Below are positions 10,683-19,990 of a DNA stretch of 64,000 nucleotides, piece after piece. The stretch's first letter is position 1. Each line of letters starts with the position of its first letter. Both the position numbers and the translations under genes were made by a program. The notes under the pieces were generated by a model, which had not been told where the DNA came from, did no database searches, and saw only the letters and a program-made list of their open reading frames with translations. The stretch is from Bathynomus jamesi (lineage: Eukaryota; Arthropoda; Malacostraca; Isopoda; Cirolanidae), in the NCBI GenBank assembly GCA_023014485.1, contig JAJOZX010000873.1:248001-312000 (forward strand). Reading direction: 5' to 3'.

Positions 10683-12021
10683 GTGGAAGCGAAGTTAGGT
10701 AACTGCGGAGATAATGACAGGAAAGCAATAAAAGAAAAACTGGAGGGTATCGATAGGGAAATACAAGCCCTGATTAAGGACCATACAGGAGAAGAGGAAA
10801 AGGGGGTAGAAGCAATAAAGGAAAATCCAAAATACTTCTATAGCTATGCAAAAAGGAAAACAAAAACGCGCGCCGCTATTGGGCCCTTAAGGACGGGAAA
10901 TAATGAACTAACCGACGATCCAAAAGAAATATCTGATACATTGAGAGCTCAATATGAATCAGTTTTCAGTACCCCAAAAAGTGACAAAGCGATACCTGAC
11001 ATAAATGCATTCTTTGAAGAGGAATTGCAAGGAGAGTATATAACAGACTTTGATTTTACACCAGAAGATGTAGCGAGAGCTATAGGACAAATAAAACCAC
11101 ATTCAGCTGCAGGTCCATACTGGATATGGAGAAGATCCCTAGACACTGGGGAAATACCGAGCATCTTGAAAAGAGCAAACATTGTTCCTATATATAAAGG
11201 AGAGGACAGATCTCAAGCAAAGAACTATAGACCAGTGTCATTGACGTCCCACCTCACGAAATTATTTGAAAGAATAGTTAGAGAGAAAATTTATGATTTC
11301 CTGGAGACACGGGAAAGATTCAACGAAAATCAGCATGGATTCCGATCAGGTAGATCATGCCTATCACAACTAATAGAACACTACAACAATATCCTAGATG
11401 CATTGGAAGGCAATGACAACTACGATGTTATATACACAGATTTTGCTAAAGCTTTCGATAAATGTGACCATGGTATAATAGCACATAAAATTAAATATAT
11501 GAGAATAACAGGCAAAGTGGGAAAAATGGATCTACAACTTCCTTAGAGATCGTCTGCAGGTCGTCAAAATTCAAGGTATATCATCATCAGAATCGGAAGT
11601 ACGCAGCTCAGTACCACAAGGAACAGTACTGGCACCACTCCTGTTCATTATCATGCTAACAGACATAGACAGCGGAGTAAACAGCAACAGTATAGTAACA
11701 TCCTTTGCAGACGATACAACGATCAGCAGAAAAATCAGCGATGTACATGACGTGGAGGCCTTGCAGAGGGACACGAACAAAATATACAAATGGTCAGAAG
11801 ACAACAACATGTCATTCAACGCCGAAAAATTTCAGCTCTTGAGATATGGTAGAAAAGAAGAACTTAAACAGACTGCGTATTATGCTCCAGATAGACAGGA
11901 AATTCAGAGAAGCACGAAAACGATCGATCTCGGGATAATAATGACAGATGATGAGAAATTCAAAACACAAAATCAGATAGCGACATATAAAGCAAAAAGA
12001 GTTGCCGGACACAGGTACTAA
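10683..12021 (+). pseudogene. LINE-A1 reverse transcriptase
   Basis: RT motifs in order: NIVPIYKGEDRSQAKNYRP, FNENQHGFRSGRSC, YTDFAKAFDKCDH (first catalytic Asp), a frame break near 11530, SSVPQGTVLAPLLF and TSFADDTTISRKI (FADD catalytic pair). The second half starts near 11570 in another frame. Apart from one or two frameshifts the catalytic residues are conserved, so the copy is only moderately old. Confidence 0.85.
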
Positions 12022-12649
12022 GAACGTTCAAGAGAAGGGACAGGACAGTAATGATTCCCCTGCTAAAAACACTGATTATACCAAAACTTGAATACTGCTC
12101 AGTTTTGACGTCCCCATATAAAAAGAAGAAACTAATAAACTAGAAGAAACGCAAAGGAATTTCACAGCCAGGATTGATGGCTGCAAAGAGCTCAACTACT
12201 GGGAAAGACTACGTAAACTAAATCTGTACTCACTGGAAAGAAGAAGAGAGAGGTACATCATAATCTACATATGGAAAATGATCGAAAAACTGGTACCAAA
12301 CCTAAAACTAAACCCAATTACCATTCAAACAACACTGGAAAATAGGAAAGGCAGAATGTGTAGTGTTCCGAAATTAAAGGCCCGACAAGGGACCTCCTCA
12401 ACCCTGAAGGAAAATAGCTTGGTTGCCAGGGGGCCAAGACTTTTCAACCAGCTTCCTAAGGACCTCAGAAACGTAACGGGGGTCAAAGTTGAAGTCTTCA
12501 AGAAAAGACTGGATGCCTGGCTCAGGACAGTACCAGATGAGCCGGGCGTGCCTGGCTCTGGCTATGTACGGTGGAGAGCGCAAGAAAGCAACTCGCTCCT
12601 CCACCAGGACAGACCTAGAGGCGGGGCCACCAGCTTGACCTCCTTGTGA
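12022..12649 (+). pseudogene. LINE-A1 C-terminal region
   Basis: After a frame break the C-terminal domain common to this LINE group follows: CKELNYWERLRKLNLYSLERRRERY, then SLVARGPRLFNQLPKDLR and VFKKRLDAWLRTVPD (landmarks at about 12180, 12415 and 12500). The same order occurs in LINE-A2. The function of this domain is not established. It ends in a stop at 12649. Confidence 0.75.
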
Positions 12650-12711
12650 AGAGAGACCAACGCACGAAACAACATAGGGTTCAAGGTATAAGGTATATAT
12701 ATATATATATA

Positions 12712-13619
12712 CAGGGCGTCCCAAAGAAATGTATACACACTTTAAATAATTATAAAGGCAGTGTTTATTAAAATACATTTCATTTTCAAAATGTAATAGA
12801 ATCTACAGACATTATTTAATTGTTTTGTCAACGCCTGTTTTCAAACTGACGTCCGTTCTGGTCCAGGCACTGCTGATAACGCGAAGCAATGGAATCGCAA
12901 ACATCACGAAACATTTCGTTTGGTATTTGTGTGCATTCTCGTTCAATGGCTGCTCTCAATTCAGCGACTGTTGCAGGTTTTATAGCGTAGACTTTGTCTT
13001 TTAAGTATCCCCATAAAAAAAAGTCTAGTGGTGTGAGGTCTGGTGAACGCGGAGGGTATTCTACGAAACCCCTTCGTCCAATCCACATCCACATCGTGCC
13101 AAGTACCACTCGCAATACTCCACTCTTCGGTCCGGATCATCATCTTCATTAATAGCATGGACTAATCTTGGAATGTAACTTTTCCATTGACAGCGCTTCA
13201 AAATGCGTTGGACAAACGATTCTGAAATTCCTACCTCACGACTCGCTTGCCGCACAGATTTTCTTGGACTTTGGTGATACGTTTCCAGTACTCTTTCTTG
13301 CTTTGTGGGGCTTGTCGATGTCCGTGGTCTTCCGGAACGCTTCTTGTGGACATTCTGAACAGTTCCATCGGCTTCAAACTTATCTCTAATTCGAGTGATG
13401 GTAAGTCGCGTTGGTGGATCTGTTTGAAACTCCCTCCTAAACTGTCTTTGCACTTCAACTGCGTTTTCACACTTCCAGTAGCATTTTAGAATGAATTTCC
13501 TTTGTTCAAAGCTTAGTCTGACTGCCATTATTAATTCTAATGGCTTTAACTTGGAAAGAAAGAAACATCAATTGAGCTATCAGCTGTTAAAGTGTGTATA
13601 CATTTTTTTGGGACGCCCT
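12712..13619 (-). mobile_element. Mariner-type element, internally deleted
   Basis: Ends CAGGGCGTCCCAAAGAAATG and AAAAAATG-TTTGGGACGCCCT are inverted (about 30 bp) and flanked by TA-rich repeats on both sides. A minus-strand transposase lies inside, missing its catalytic middle. Confidence 0.85.
12828..13528 (-). pseudogene. Mariner-type transposase lacking its catalytic core
   Basis: The N-terminal part (13061-13528) has the helix-turn-helix DNA-binding half: [16 protein letters not shown], then [15 protein letters not shown] and [16 protein letters not shown]. It then jumps, with a frame change near 13090, to the C-terminal segment YPPRSPDLTPLDFFLWGYLK, which carries the downstream D-region. 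The first catalytic Asp and the HQDGAPPH-like second region are absent. The family is Tc1/mariner-related (PPRSPDLTPLDFFLWG type). The product, if any, could bind ends but not cut. Confidence 0.8.
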
Positions 13620-13670
13620 ATATATATATATATATATCGGCTATTGATTGGTGGCGTGGAAAACGCAGTT

Positions 13671-13944
13671 TAATAATGAACAGGAACACCAGAGAAATTT
13701 TAACTTTTTAACTTCACATTTATTTACCTTTTAGTTTTAATGTTTTACATTTTCTTAGCTACTTTTTATAATTTTTTTTAAGTTTATTTTAAATTGTTAT
13801 TAAGCAATTTGTATTTTGTAATTTTGTATGTGATTTGGAATTTTATTGTTTTAGCCCTGAAGATGGAATTAGTGCATTCCGAAACGTTGGTACTATTAAA
13901 CCTTGAAGGATGTTTGTATTTTCTCTGGTGTTCCTGTTCATTAT
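13671..13944 (+). mobile_element. Small 270-bp element with inverted ends
   Basis: AATGAACAGGAACACCAGAG (13674-13693, extending to AAA) is mirrored by TTTCTCTGGTGTTCCTGTTCATT at the right end (about 13921-13943). The interior is AT-rich and non-coding, with one structured motif at 13857-13892 that looks like a hammerhead core. TA repeats flank both sides. Confidence 0.7.
13850..13900 (+). ncRNA. Hammerhead-ribozyme-like motif (candidate)
   Basis: CTGAAGA at 13857 fits the CUGANGA core; it is followed by a perfect 5-bp hairpin (GGAAT/ATTCC, loop TAGTGC), then GAAAC and GTTGGTA, which can fold as the very short stem III with a GUA cleavage triplet typical of minimal hammerheads in Penelope-like elements and retrozymes. 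Stem I pairs poorly here (the bases flanking the core do not match), so this copy may be inactive or the resemblance may be accidental. Confidence 0.4.
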
Positions 13945-14378
13945 ATATATATATATTATATTGGCGTAAATACTTTTGAATGTATTTAAATACTAAATAC
14001 TAAATACTGGCGAGGATTGTAATTAAATACAAGATACATTACACCTAAAAGGAATGCAATTAAATACTAAATACATTGTTGTGAAAATGTATTAAAATAC
14101 ATTTCCAAATACATTATGTTTGATCATCTTAATTTATATGATCGCTACAAGACAAGGTTACATTACAGCCTTTAAACTTACAATTTAATAAAAGTTACAA
14201 AATAGAACAACGTTTATTGATGATCTGTTACTCCTAAAATGGAATTTTTTAATCAAAAACTAAAAATCCTTTTGTAATAACTGAAGAGATGATCATCAAG
14301 AAACAATATAGTACAGTATATATAAAAAATAAGCGAGTCTCGTAGCCGCGATGCTCTGAGTTGTTGTTGTTTGTTTTT

Positions 14379-14440
14379 TCTGTTTAAGGTGCTTTCAACC
14401 CTGCTGGATTATTGACACCATTTTTTTTTTTTTTTTTTGT
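14379..14440 (-). repeat. Dispersed 60-bp repeat, copy 1
   Basis: CTGTTTAAGGTGCTTTCAAC through GGATTATTGACACCATTTTT with a poly-T end; its reverse complement recurs at 17905-17965 with an A-tail. Nearly identical over about 60 bp. The A-tail suggests a retroposed family. Confidence 0.7.
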
Positions 14441-14519
14441 GAGTGGGTGAATGACCGGGTGGGCTGAGTATATATCCTCGCGTACTCAAGGAATTAGCCA
14501 TAACTCTAGCTAAACCACT

Positions 14520-14625
14520 GGTAATTATCTATATCTATATAGCTATACTGTATATCTATATCTATCTATAGCTATATATCTATATCTATATCTATATATC
14601 TATATTTATATAGCTTAAGTATATA
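14520..14625. repeat. (TATATC)n-like simple repeat
   Basis: Imperfect runs of TATATC/TATAGC over about 100 bp. No coding content. Confidence 0.85.
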
Positions 14626-15103
14626 GCTTAAGTGTCTACGGATTGTGAATGATCGGCAATAAAGATGTTTTGTTTTGTTTGTTATAGCACAACACTCAGA
14701 ACAAGTAACCATAAGTAAGTTAGTAAGATGAAAAGATGGATGGACGGACGAGGACAATCTACATTAGACTACATATATCTGCATTTAATGCAATAGGTGT
14801 GAATATAAATACACTGGTGGTAATTTGGTAAGCTAAGTTACCATCTAGGAAGTATGTATTGAGAATGTTGTGGTGTGTGGTAAGATTTCCGTAAGAATCT
14901 TTCGTTATCGCCCACGACGTCGTTCCAGGTCCTCTTTTAAAAAAATGTATTGAAAATGTATTTGAAATATATGTAATAAATATCAGTTACTTTTGAAATG
15001 TATCTAAATATGTACTTAAATATTCGAAAACAAATGTATTTATAAATACAGTATTTGAATACAAACTATTTAAATATGTATTTCACTAATATATATATAT
15101 ATT

Positions 15104-15453
15104 AGAGATGTCACGGGTACCCGACCCGATTGGGTAATTGCTAAAAAATCGGGTACGGATAGAAAAACCAAATTCTAATTTAATTTTAATTTTATTGTTT
15201 TGCAGGTTTTCTTGATATATTTTTTGTATAATATTTTTTAACAAAACATTCAAAATGGCAAATCATAGTATGGTTTGGGACTATTTTATCATTGATAAAT
15301 TAGATAATAGTAAAGCTAAGTGCTTGAACTGCACACAGTTAATAAGTCGCGGTACTAAACCAACAAATTTTGGAACGTCTTCAATACCCGATCGGGTATT
15401 ACACTTCCGGTACCCGTACCCGATTACCCGGTAAAACCGCTACCCGTTGCATC

Positions 15454-15455
<2 letters not shown>
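15104..15455 (+). mobile_element. hAT element reduced to ends and BED finger
   Basis: Left end AGAGATGTCACGGGTACCCG and right end (reverse complement GGGATGCAACGGGTAGCGG) are inverted and rich in CGGGTACCCG units; TA repeats flank both sides. The 352-bp body holds only the start of a hAT transposase gene. Confidence 0.75.
15255..15434 (+). pseudogene. hAT transposase N terminus (BED zinc finger)
   Basis: 59 codons from ATG 15255. The sequence around MVWDYFIIDKLDNSKAKC and C-x2-C (CLNC) matches the first half of a BED zinc finger, the DNA-binding domain at the N terminus of hAT transposases. After ISRGTKPTNF it runs into the terminal repeat, so the second His pair and the whole catalytic domain are deleted. 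Confidence 0.65.

Positions 15456-15492
<37 letters not shown>
15456..15492. repeat. (TA)n microsatellite
   Basis: About 37 bp of TA repeat directly abutting the right end of the hAT derivative. Confidence 0.95.
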
Positions 15493-15495
<3 letters not shown>

Positions 15496-15543
15496 GTGGA
15501 ATTGGGTGGGAACGCATGGGAACACCGTTCCGAGAGTGAACAT

Positions 15544-16068
15544 AGAACAATCCAAGAATAAGCACCCCAAAGTCCCCAATCCAAGAAAAAGCACCCCAGT
15601 TAGACCCCAATCCAAGAAACAGCACCCTAAATTGATTTGGGGTGCTTATTCTTGGATTGCTCCGGTTAATTGCACGCCCTTGACGATTAATTAGGTTAAA
15701 TCGTGATATTTTCGTTTAAGCTAACGAAAATATCACGACTTAACCAATCGTCAAGGGCGTACAGTTGACCTAACTGGGCATTCAATTAACCTAACCGGGC
15801 ATTCATAATTACAAAGTATATTGTGTGGCGATTTGCTCACAAATCCTTTCAAAAGCATGGCTTATGAATCTATCCTGACACATAAATTGTTGCAAATAAG
15901 TAGTTAATAGATCTCGTCTGCATCCATGCATTTTTTATATTTTTTATTTATGTTTATTCCAATAGCTTTCTATGTTTTGAACAATCCAAGAATAAGCACC
16001 CTCGTTCGACCCCAATCCAAGAAAAAGCACCCTAAATTGATTTGGGGTGCTTATTCTTGGAATGCTCC
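15544..16068. mobile_element. Foldback MITE with 8-bp target duplication and GGTTAGGTT-type core
   Basis: Flanked by GTGAACAT at 15536-15543 and 16069-16076, a perfect 8-bp duplication. Ends are inverted (AGAACAATCCAAGAATAAGC and, reverse-complemented, GGAGCATTCCAAGAATAAGC). AATCCAAGAA(A/T)AAGCACCC units recur several times inside each end, and each end closes with an inverted GGGGTGCTTATTCTTGG. The centre is a strong hairpin with arms 15675-15717 and 15722-15759 (CCTTGACGATT... ACGAAAATATCACGA). Related cores occur at 49.7, 56.1 and 59.3 kb. Confidence 0.85.
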
Positions 16069-16131
16069 GTGAACATCACTCTGGGATTTGGGATTTCGTG
16101 TAGAACAGAATATATACTTGACCAAATCAAT

Positions 16132-16136
<5 letters not shown>

Positions 16137-16163
<27 letters not shown>
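16137..16163. repeat. (TA)n microsatellite
   Basis: About 27 bp of TA repeat. Confidence 0.95.
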
Positions 16164-16166
<3 letters not shown>

Positions 16167-16307
16167 ATATTTGTCTTCTAAGGCTAAACACCCCGCCCCC
16201 CAGGCGGTAGATCAAGAAAATTGACATAACAAATATAATTATAGTTCAAACCATTCATTTACTTGTATAATCAATTATAGTAGTTATTATTAAGTATACT
16301 TACTAAT

Positions 16308-16602
16308 TTAGGCAAGTATTGCTCCTCCCGAAAAATAATTATTGATGCACTCAAGGTTTTCTTTGCAATCGCAGGTTTTTTCATCAGCAATGACTTCACA
16401 TGTACGAGGGCATCGTCTACAATTCGGCCTTACAAGGATTACATAATGTAAATAGTCATCAACCAACTTTCTAGAATTTTCTTCTTTGACTTTTGTCTCT
16501 TACTTTTCCCAATCTTGCCCGATGTTGGGTTAGATATTCTCTCGCAGCCACTTGAAAGAGTAGTAAAACAATTACGTGCAAAGTAACACTAATGGATTTC
16601 AT
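16308..16602 (-). pseudogene. Candidate small secreted Cys-rich peptide gene, one frameshift
   Basis: From ATG at 16602 (minus) the frame encodes a clear signal peptide: a basic start, the hydrophobic stretch VTLHVIVLLLFQVAA and a cleavage-like AA site near residue 20, then a basic segment, stopping at 16471. An overlapping minus-strand frame (16308-16499) encodes a Cys-rich tail with spacing C-x2-C-x3-C-x8-C-x-C-x5-C and a stop at 16308. The two differ by one base, and an A-run (AAAA, about 16474-16480) lies in the overlap, so a one-base indel would explain the break. A GTAAGA donor-like site at about 16503 leaves a two-exon model possible, but the phases I tried do not fit. No transposon protein resembles it. 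Function unknown; antimicrobial-, hormone- or toxin-like peptides all have such layouts and I cannot choose. Confidence 0.5.
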
Positions 16603-16916
16603 TTTTTATAGGTTTTGTACAGTAAAATTATTTAGTTATACACCACATGAAAAGGTGAACAGAAATCAAATTAGTATTATGAAGTACTGAATATGTTGTA
16701 AAAGAGCCACAGTTTAATTAAAGCGAACTATCAAGTAACTTTAAATTTGTAGGCCTACAATAATAAATGCCATGAAAAGGCAACTGTCTCCTCCAATCTA
16801 CTATACTAGAATGGCAACGTCGTTCCTGTTTTGCGATAGGTTGTGTATCCCCTTTGAATAGTATTGCATTCGCTCCACCCACATTTTTTTTCCATATATA
16901 TACACACACACACACA

Positions 16917-16974
<58 letters not shown>

Positions 16975-17218
16975 CCTCATAGGAAACGCATGAGGAAACG
17001 TTTATACAAGAATGTCTTAAAATCTGCATATGTAATAACGTTATATGTTCCATGAACAGCACAAATACAGTGATCTCATGTTAATCATTCAACCCTTTCG
17101 TTCGCGAATATTTTTTATTTAAGCCAAAAAGTATAAGATTCATTGTCATTCAAACCAAATACTTTCGTAACTAGTCACTTACAGTACACACATTTTGGGT
17201 TCCTTTTCTGACAACTAA
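16603..17218. other. AT-rich spacer with CA/TA microsatellite
   Basis: Holds (CA)7 at about 16904-16917 followed by (TA)26 to 16970, and otherwise no recognised feature. The 5' region of the Cys-rich peptide candidate would lie at its left end (minus strand), but no promoter could be supported. Confidence 0.5.
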
Positions 17219-17495
17219 ATTTAACCTTGGTTTTGCTTCCGCCCGAATTGTTCATTTTGACGAAGGTCAAGTTTGTCATTCCACCTTAGACCTACAGTTT
17301 GACCTGGAATCCGAACCACGCCCCACCAGCAGCTCAACGTCTTAACCACTAGGCTACCAACTAATTTTCTTGCGTGGAAGGATGAACAGCTGGGTTTTGC
17401 TACGCGCCACCTGCCGTCATCGGTCTCGATCCCGGAGCCGATGGATTTGTAGTCAGCGACGGTAAACACTACACCACCGAAGCGCATTATGTAAA
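17219..17495 (-). repeat. tRNA-derived SINE, probably dimeric
   Basis: On the minus strand, TAGCCTAGTGGTTAAGA (A-box-like) and GGTTCGGATTCC (B-box-like) lie about 30 bp apart near 17354-17305, as in a tRNA-derived SINE head. Upstream on the same strand a second tRNA-like unit is suggested by GGTGTAGTGTTTACC and GGGATCGAGACC (about 17488-17425). The tail continues to 17221. A second copy lies at 19.4-20.0 kb. The boxes are polymerase III promoter elements in known SINEs. Confidence 0.7.
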
Positions 17496-18008
17496 CGTGT
17501 AGAAGCATTTGTAAAAAAAAAGTTGCATTTTAGTACAATATATATTAATATTTCCGACGGGACATTACAGTTCCACTGGTACTGAAAATGGTTAAAATAC
17601 CATAAATCTTTAAAAAATTTCCATTAAGAACTTTTGAACTGCAGTTTTCAAATCTAAAAAGTACTATACTGTACTGTAATGGAAAATTAAACAACCCTAT
17701 TATGTGCGATTAAAGAGCGCTTGTGAACAATCTTTAATTTTTAAGAAAATTGAGAACAGTATTTGTCTTTATTAAATATTCTTATTAAAACTGCAATAAA
17801 CTTCCATATATTTAAGACATGTGTGCGCGCACTTGACATACAGACACGTACACAGGTAATGCCTTTTCACTTCTACTACTTTTCTTTCACCACCTTTCTC
17901 TACAAAAAAAAAAAAAATGGTGTCAATAATCCAGCAGGGTTGAAGCACCTTAAACAGAAAAAAACAAACAAACAGGTAGATGGACCAAATGCAAACACAA
18001 TGAGAAGA
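17496..18008. other. No gene; contains dispersed-repeat copy 2
   Basis: AT-rich; the only recognised item is the 60-bp repeat at 17905-17965 (A-run, then GGTGTCAATAATCCAGCAGG), inverted relative to 14379-14440. Confidence 0.5.
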
Positions 18009-18385
18009 AAATATGAAATTTACACTTCCATTGTTGTAAATATAATGAGGTATTTCCAGGAAGACTAAATAGAAGCATTATTAATGCCTTAAATAATATT
18101 TTAATGCCTAACAATGAAAAAATTACATCGCGATTATTTCAAACACTCTTTTCAGAATAACTTAAATATTTTTATATTTGAAGCTCACTGTAATTAGTTT
18201 GTGGAGTAAAAGCAACACATTCATTTTCTGTGGTTCCTGAAAGAAGTAAATATACAAAAAATAAATATGTAAATATACAAATTAAGTCTTTAATACAAAC
18301 ACAAGTATAACTGGATCAGGAAACACCGGCTTTCCCTAACAAAAAGTCCGGCCTCACAATTAGGATTTCTCTTAATCTCTTAATC

Positions 18386-18483
18386 TCTTAAAGCGCTTCT
18401 GCCTCAAGGGTGCGCTGCTCCCACGAAGTCCGCTCAGCGCTTCCTGAGGCGGGGCCACCTAATCTATTAAGGTGATAAGGATA
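18386..18483 (-). repeat. Orphan 3' end of LINE-A
   Basis: About 65 bp (GCGCTTCTGCCTCAAGGGTG...) are almost identical to the 3' end of LINE-A2 at 44577-44645. On the minus strand it ends GCGCTTTAAGAGATTAAGAG, i.e. a short tandem tail. This is a severely 5'-truncated LINE copy or the tail of a SINE using this LINE. Confidence 0.75.
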
Positions 18484-18604
18484 ATGACGGAATACACGCC
18501 CTAAGAGAAGGTGAAGGTGGAAGGTGGAGTTTTCGTCCAAGGGCGATAAATGATCTGAATGACACCAAACTATATACTCGTGTATATATGTCATATATAC
18601 TGTA

Positions 18605-19285
18605 CAGGGTCTTTCATAAGTAGCGCGGGTAATCAATGGAATTACAAACACAGGTAACGTGAAAAAATGTTAATAACAAATTAACAAAAAGTTGAAGCAC
18701 ACAAAGGAATTTCATACCTGTCTATAAAAACTGTTCAACTGATTCGCCATTTTGTTCAACCACACATTCTAGTTGAGGGATTAGGATGTCTACTGCCCGA
18801 CGCATCTCATCCAAGGACACATGCTCAATCTCTCGCGTCATTCTTTTTCTGAGCGCTGGCCACCTCTTTCTCGTCGAGTGCATTTGCCACTCGTTCTGTG
18901 CGTTGTCTCACGAGTGAGGAGCGACCAGATTTAGGTTCATCGTAAAGTGACTTTGTTGTCTCAAACTTGGTAATAAGGCGAGAGATTGCAGTTGTACTAA
19001 AGGGATCCTTGTGGAGTCCATGTTTGGTCTTGTAGGCTCTCAATGTCGCAATTGGAGATTCACCATTTCCATAATACAACTTTACTATTTCCAATCGGGT
19101 GTCGAGGTTCAGAGACATTGTAAAATATTTCCGAATGCGAAGCAATCTATACAAAATAAAGTGATACAATGTTAATTCCCCTTTTATATACGTACAAGAT
19201 GAGGAAATATTTTATCGTCTTAAATATGATTGGCTGCTTAATATTATGATTAATAAAAAACGTGCGCTACTTATGAAAAACCCTG
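18605..19285 (-). mobile_element. Mariner-type element, internally deleted
   Basis: CAGGGTCTTTCATAAGTAGC at 18605 is mirrored by GCTACTTATGAAAAACCCTG ending at 19285, with TA before the left end. It encodes a partial minus-strand transposase. Confidence 0.85.
18725..19169 (-). pseudogene. Mariner-type transposase, N and C termini only
   Basis: The N-terminal part (from about 19117, minus) has a helix-turn-helix-like region (LDTRLEIVKLYYGNGES, TAISRLITKFETT) and a basic linker. Near 18840 it passes with a frame change to a C-terminal stretch with EHVSLDEMRRAVDILIP and VVEQNGESVEQFL. The DDE catalytic segments between them are gone. Same deletion type as the elements at 12.8-13.5 and 59.96-60.25 kb. 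Confidence 0.7.
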
Positions 19286-19408
19286 AAATATTATTTAAGG
19301 AATTAATAATACTTCTATTTAGTCTTCCCGGAAATACCTCATTATATTTACAACAATGGAAGTATAAAGTTCATATTCATGTGTATATATACACAGTATA
19401 CATAACAT

Positions 19409-19990
19409 TCGTTAACCTTGGTTTTTGCTTCCGCCCGATTTGTTCATTCTGACGAAGGTCAAGCTTGTCACTCCACCTTAAACCTACAGTTTAACGTGGA
19501 ATCCGGACCACGCCCATCAGGGGCGTCATTTCAAATTGGCTTTGGGGGAGGGGGCGAAGAAGGCAGTGAGAGGATCCTCACATGTCAAAATTCATTAAGT
19601 GCTACTCACAATGTACTTTATAATCAAATTAATATAAACAAGAATGATTAAATGGTATGAGCTAGACTGGTTATTTACAGTTAACTATCAAATTATTTGT
19701 TTTGGTTTACTGTGACGTCAGACGTTACTCAGAGAGTTTTCAATTTTTTTGTCATAAGTCATTGTCATTATTTTATTTAAATTATTCTAAAAAGTTTTTA
19801 AATTGTAAGTAGTTCATTATATTGGTAATCCACAAAATATTAGGTGCCTTTTTTTAAGAAACTATTATTTGGAGGGCCTTGGAGGCCCCCTCATGAGCTT
19901 GGGCGGTCGACAGCGCCTCACGGCCCCCCCAAATGATGCCTCTGCGTCCCACAAGCAGCCCAGCATCTTAACCACTCACTAGGCTACCCA
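19409..19990 (-). repeat. tRNA-derived SINE copy 2, split by a hAT element
   Basis: 19411-19517 matches the tail half of the SINE at 17.2 kb (TTAACCTTGG, CTTCCGCCCGA, GACGAAGGTCAAG), and 19945-19990 matches its A-box part (CATCTTAACCACT, AGGCTACC). The two halves are separated by a 427-bp insertion. The upstream tRNA-like unit of copy 1 is not evident here. Confidence 0.7.
19518..19944. mobile_element. hAT-like MITE inside the SINE
   Basis: Ends CAGGGGCGTCATTT and AAATGATGCCTCTG are inverted. Flanks ACGCCCAT and CGTCCCAC are a degraded 8-bp duplication; the uninterrupted SINE copy shows the target as CACGCCCCAC. No coding capacity. Confidence 0.75.

Larger units (their letters stand above)
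9964..12660 (+). mobile_element. LINE-A copy 1 (5'-truncated non-LTR retrotransposon)
   Basis: Endonuclease C-terminal part, reverse transcriptase and a C-terminal tail follow each other on the + strand with a few frame breaks. The left end lacks the N terminus of the endonuclease, consistent with 5' truncation at insertion. The protein resembles CR1/jockey-group LINEs; exact clade is not certain. LINE-A2 at 44.6-46.7 kb belongs to the same group. The 3' end runs into AAGGTATAAGGTATATA, suggesting a short tandem tail. Confidence 0.8.
13959..15092. mobile_element. Possible non-autonomous DNA element rich in AAATAC motifs
   Basis: The left end (TTGGCGTAAATACTTTTGAA) and the right end reverse-complemented (TTAGTGAAATACATATTTAA) are loosely inverted, and both sub-terminal regions are packed with AAATAC/GTATTT units, a pattern known from some hAT-like elements. 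No coding frame and no clear target duplication were found. Confidence 0.4.
18009..19378. repeat. 90-bp inverted repeat pair around a mariner
   Basis: 18011-18100 (with TTCCATTGTTGTAAATATAA and GGAAGACTAAATAGAAG) is mirrored at 19287-19376 with about 90% identity. The 1.2-kb interval between the arms contains a LINE-A 3' end and a mariner. The arms may be the sub-terminal parts of a larger foldback element. Confidence 0.7.

Noticed and set aside
17300..17360. Functional tRNA gene on the minus strand
   Set aside because: A- and B-box-like motifs are present but the stems do not form a good cloverleaf and a second copy shares the non-tRNA tail; SINE explains it.
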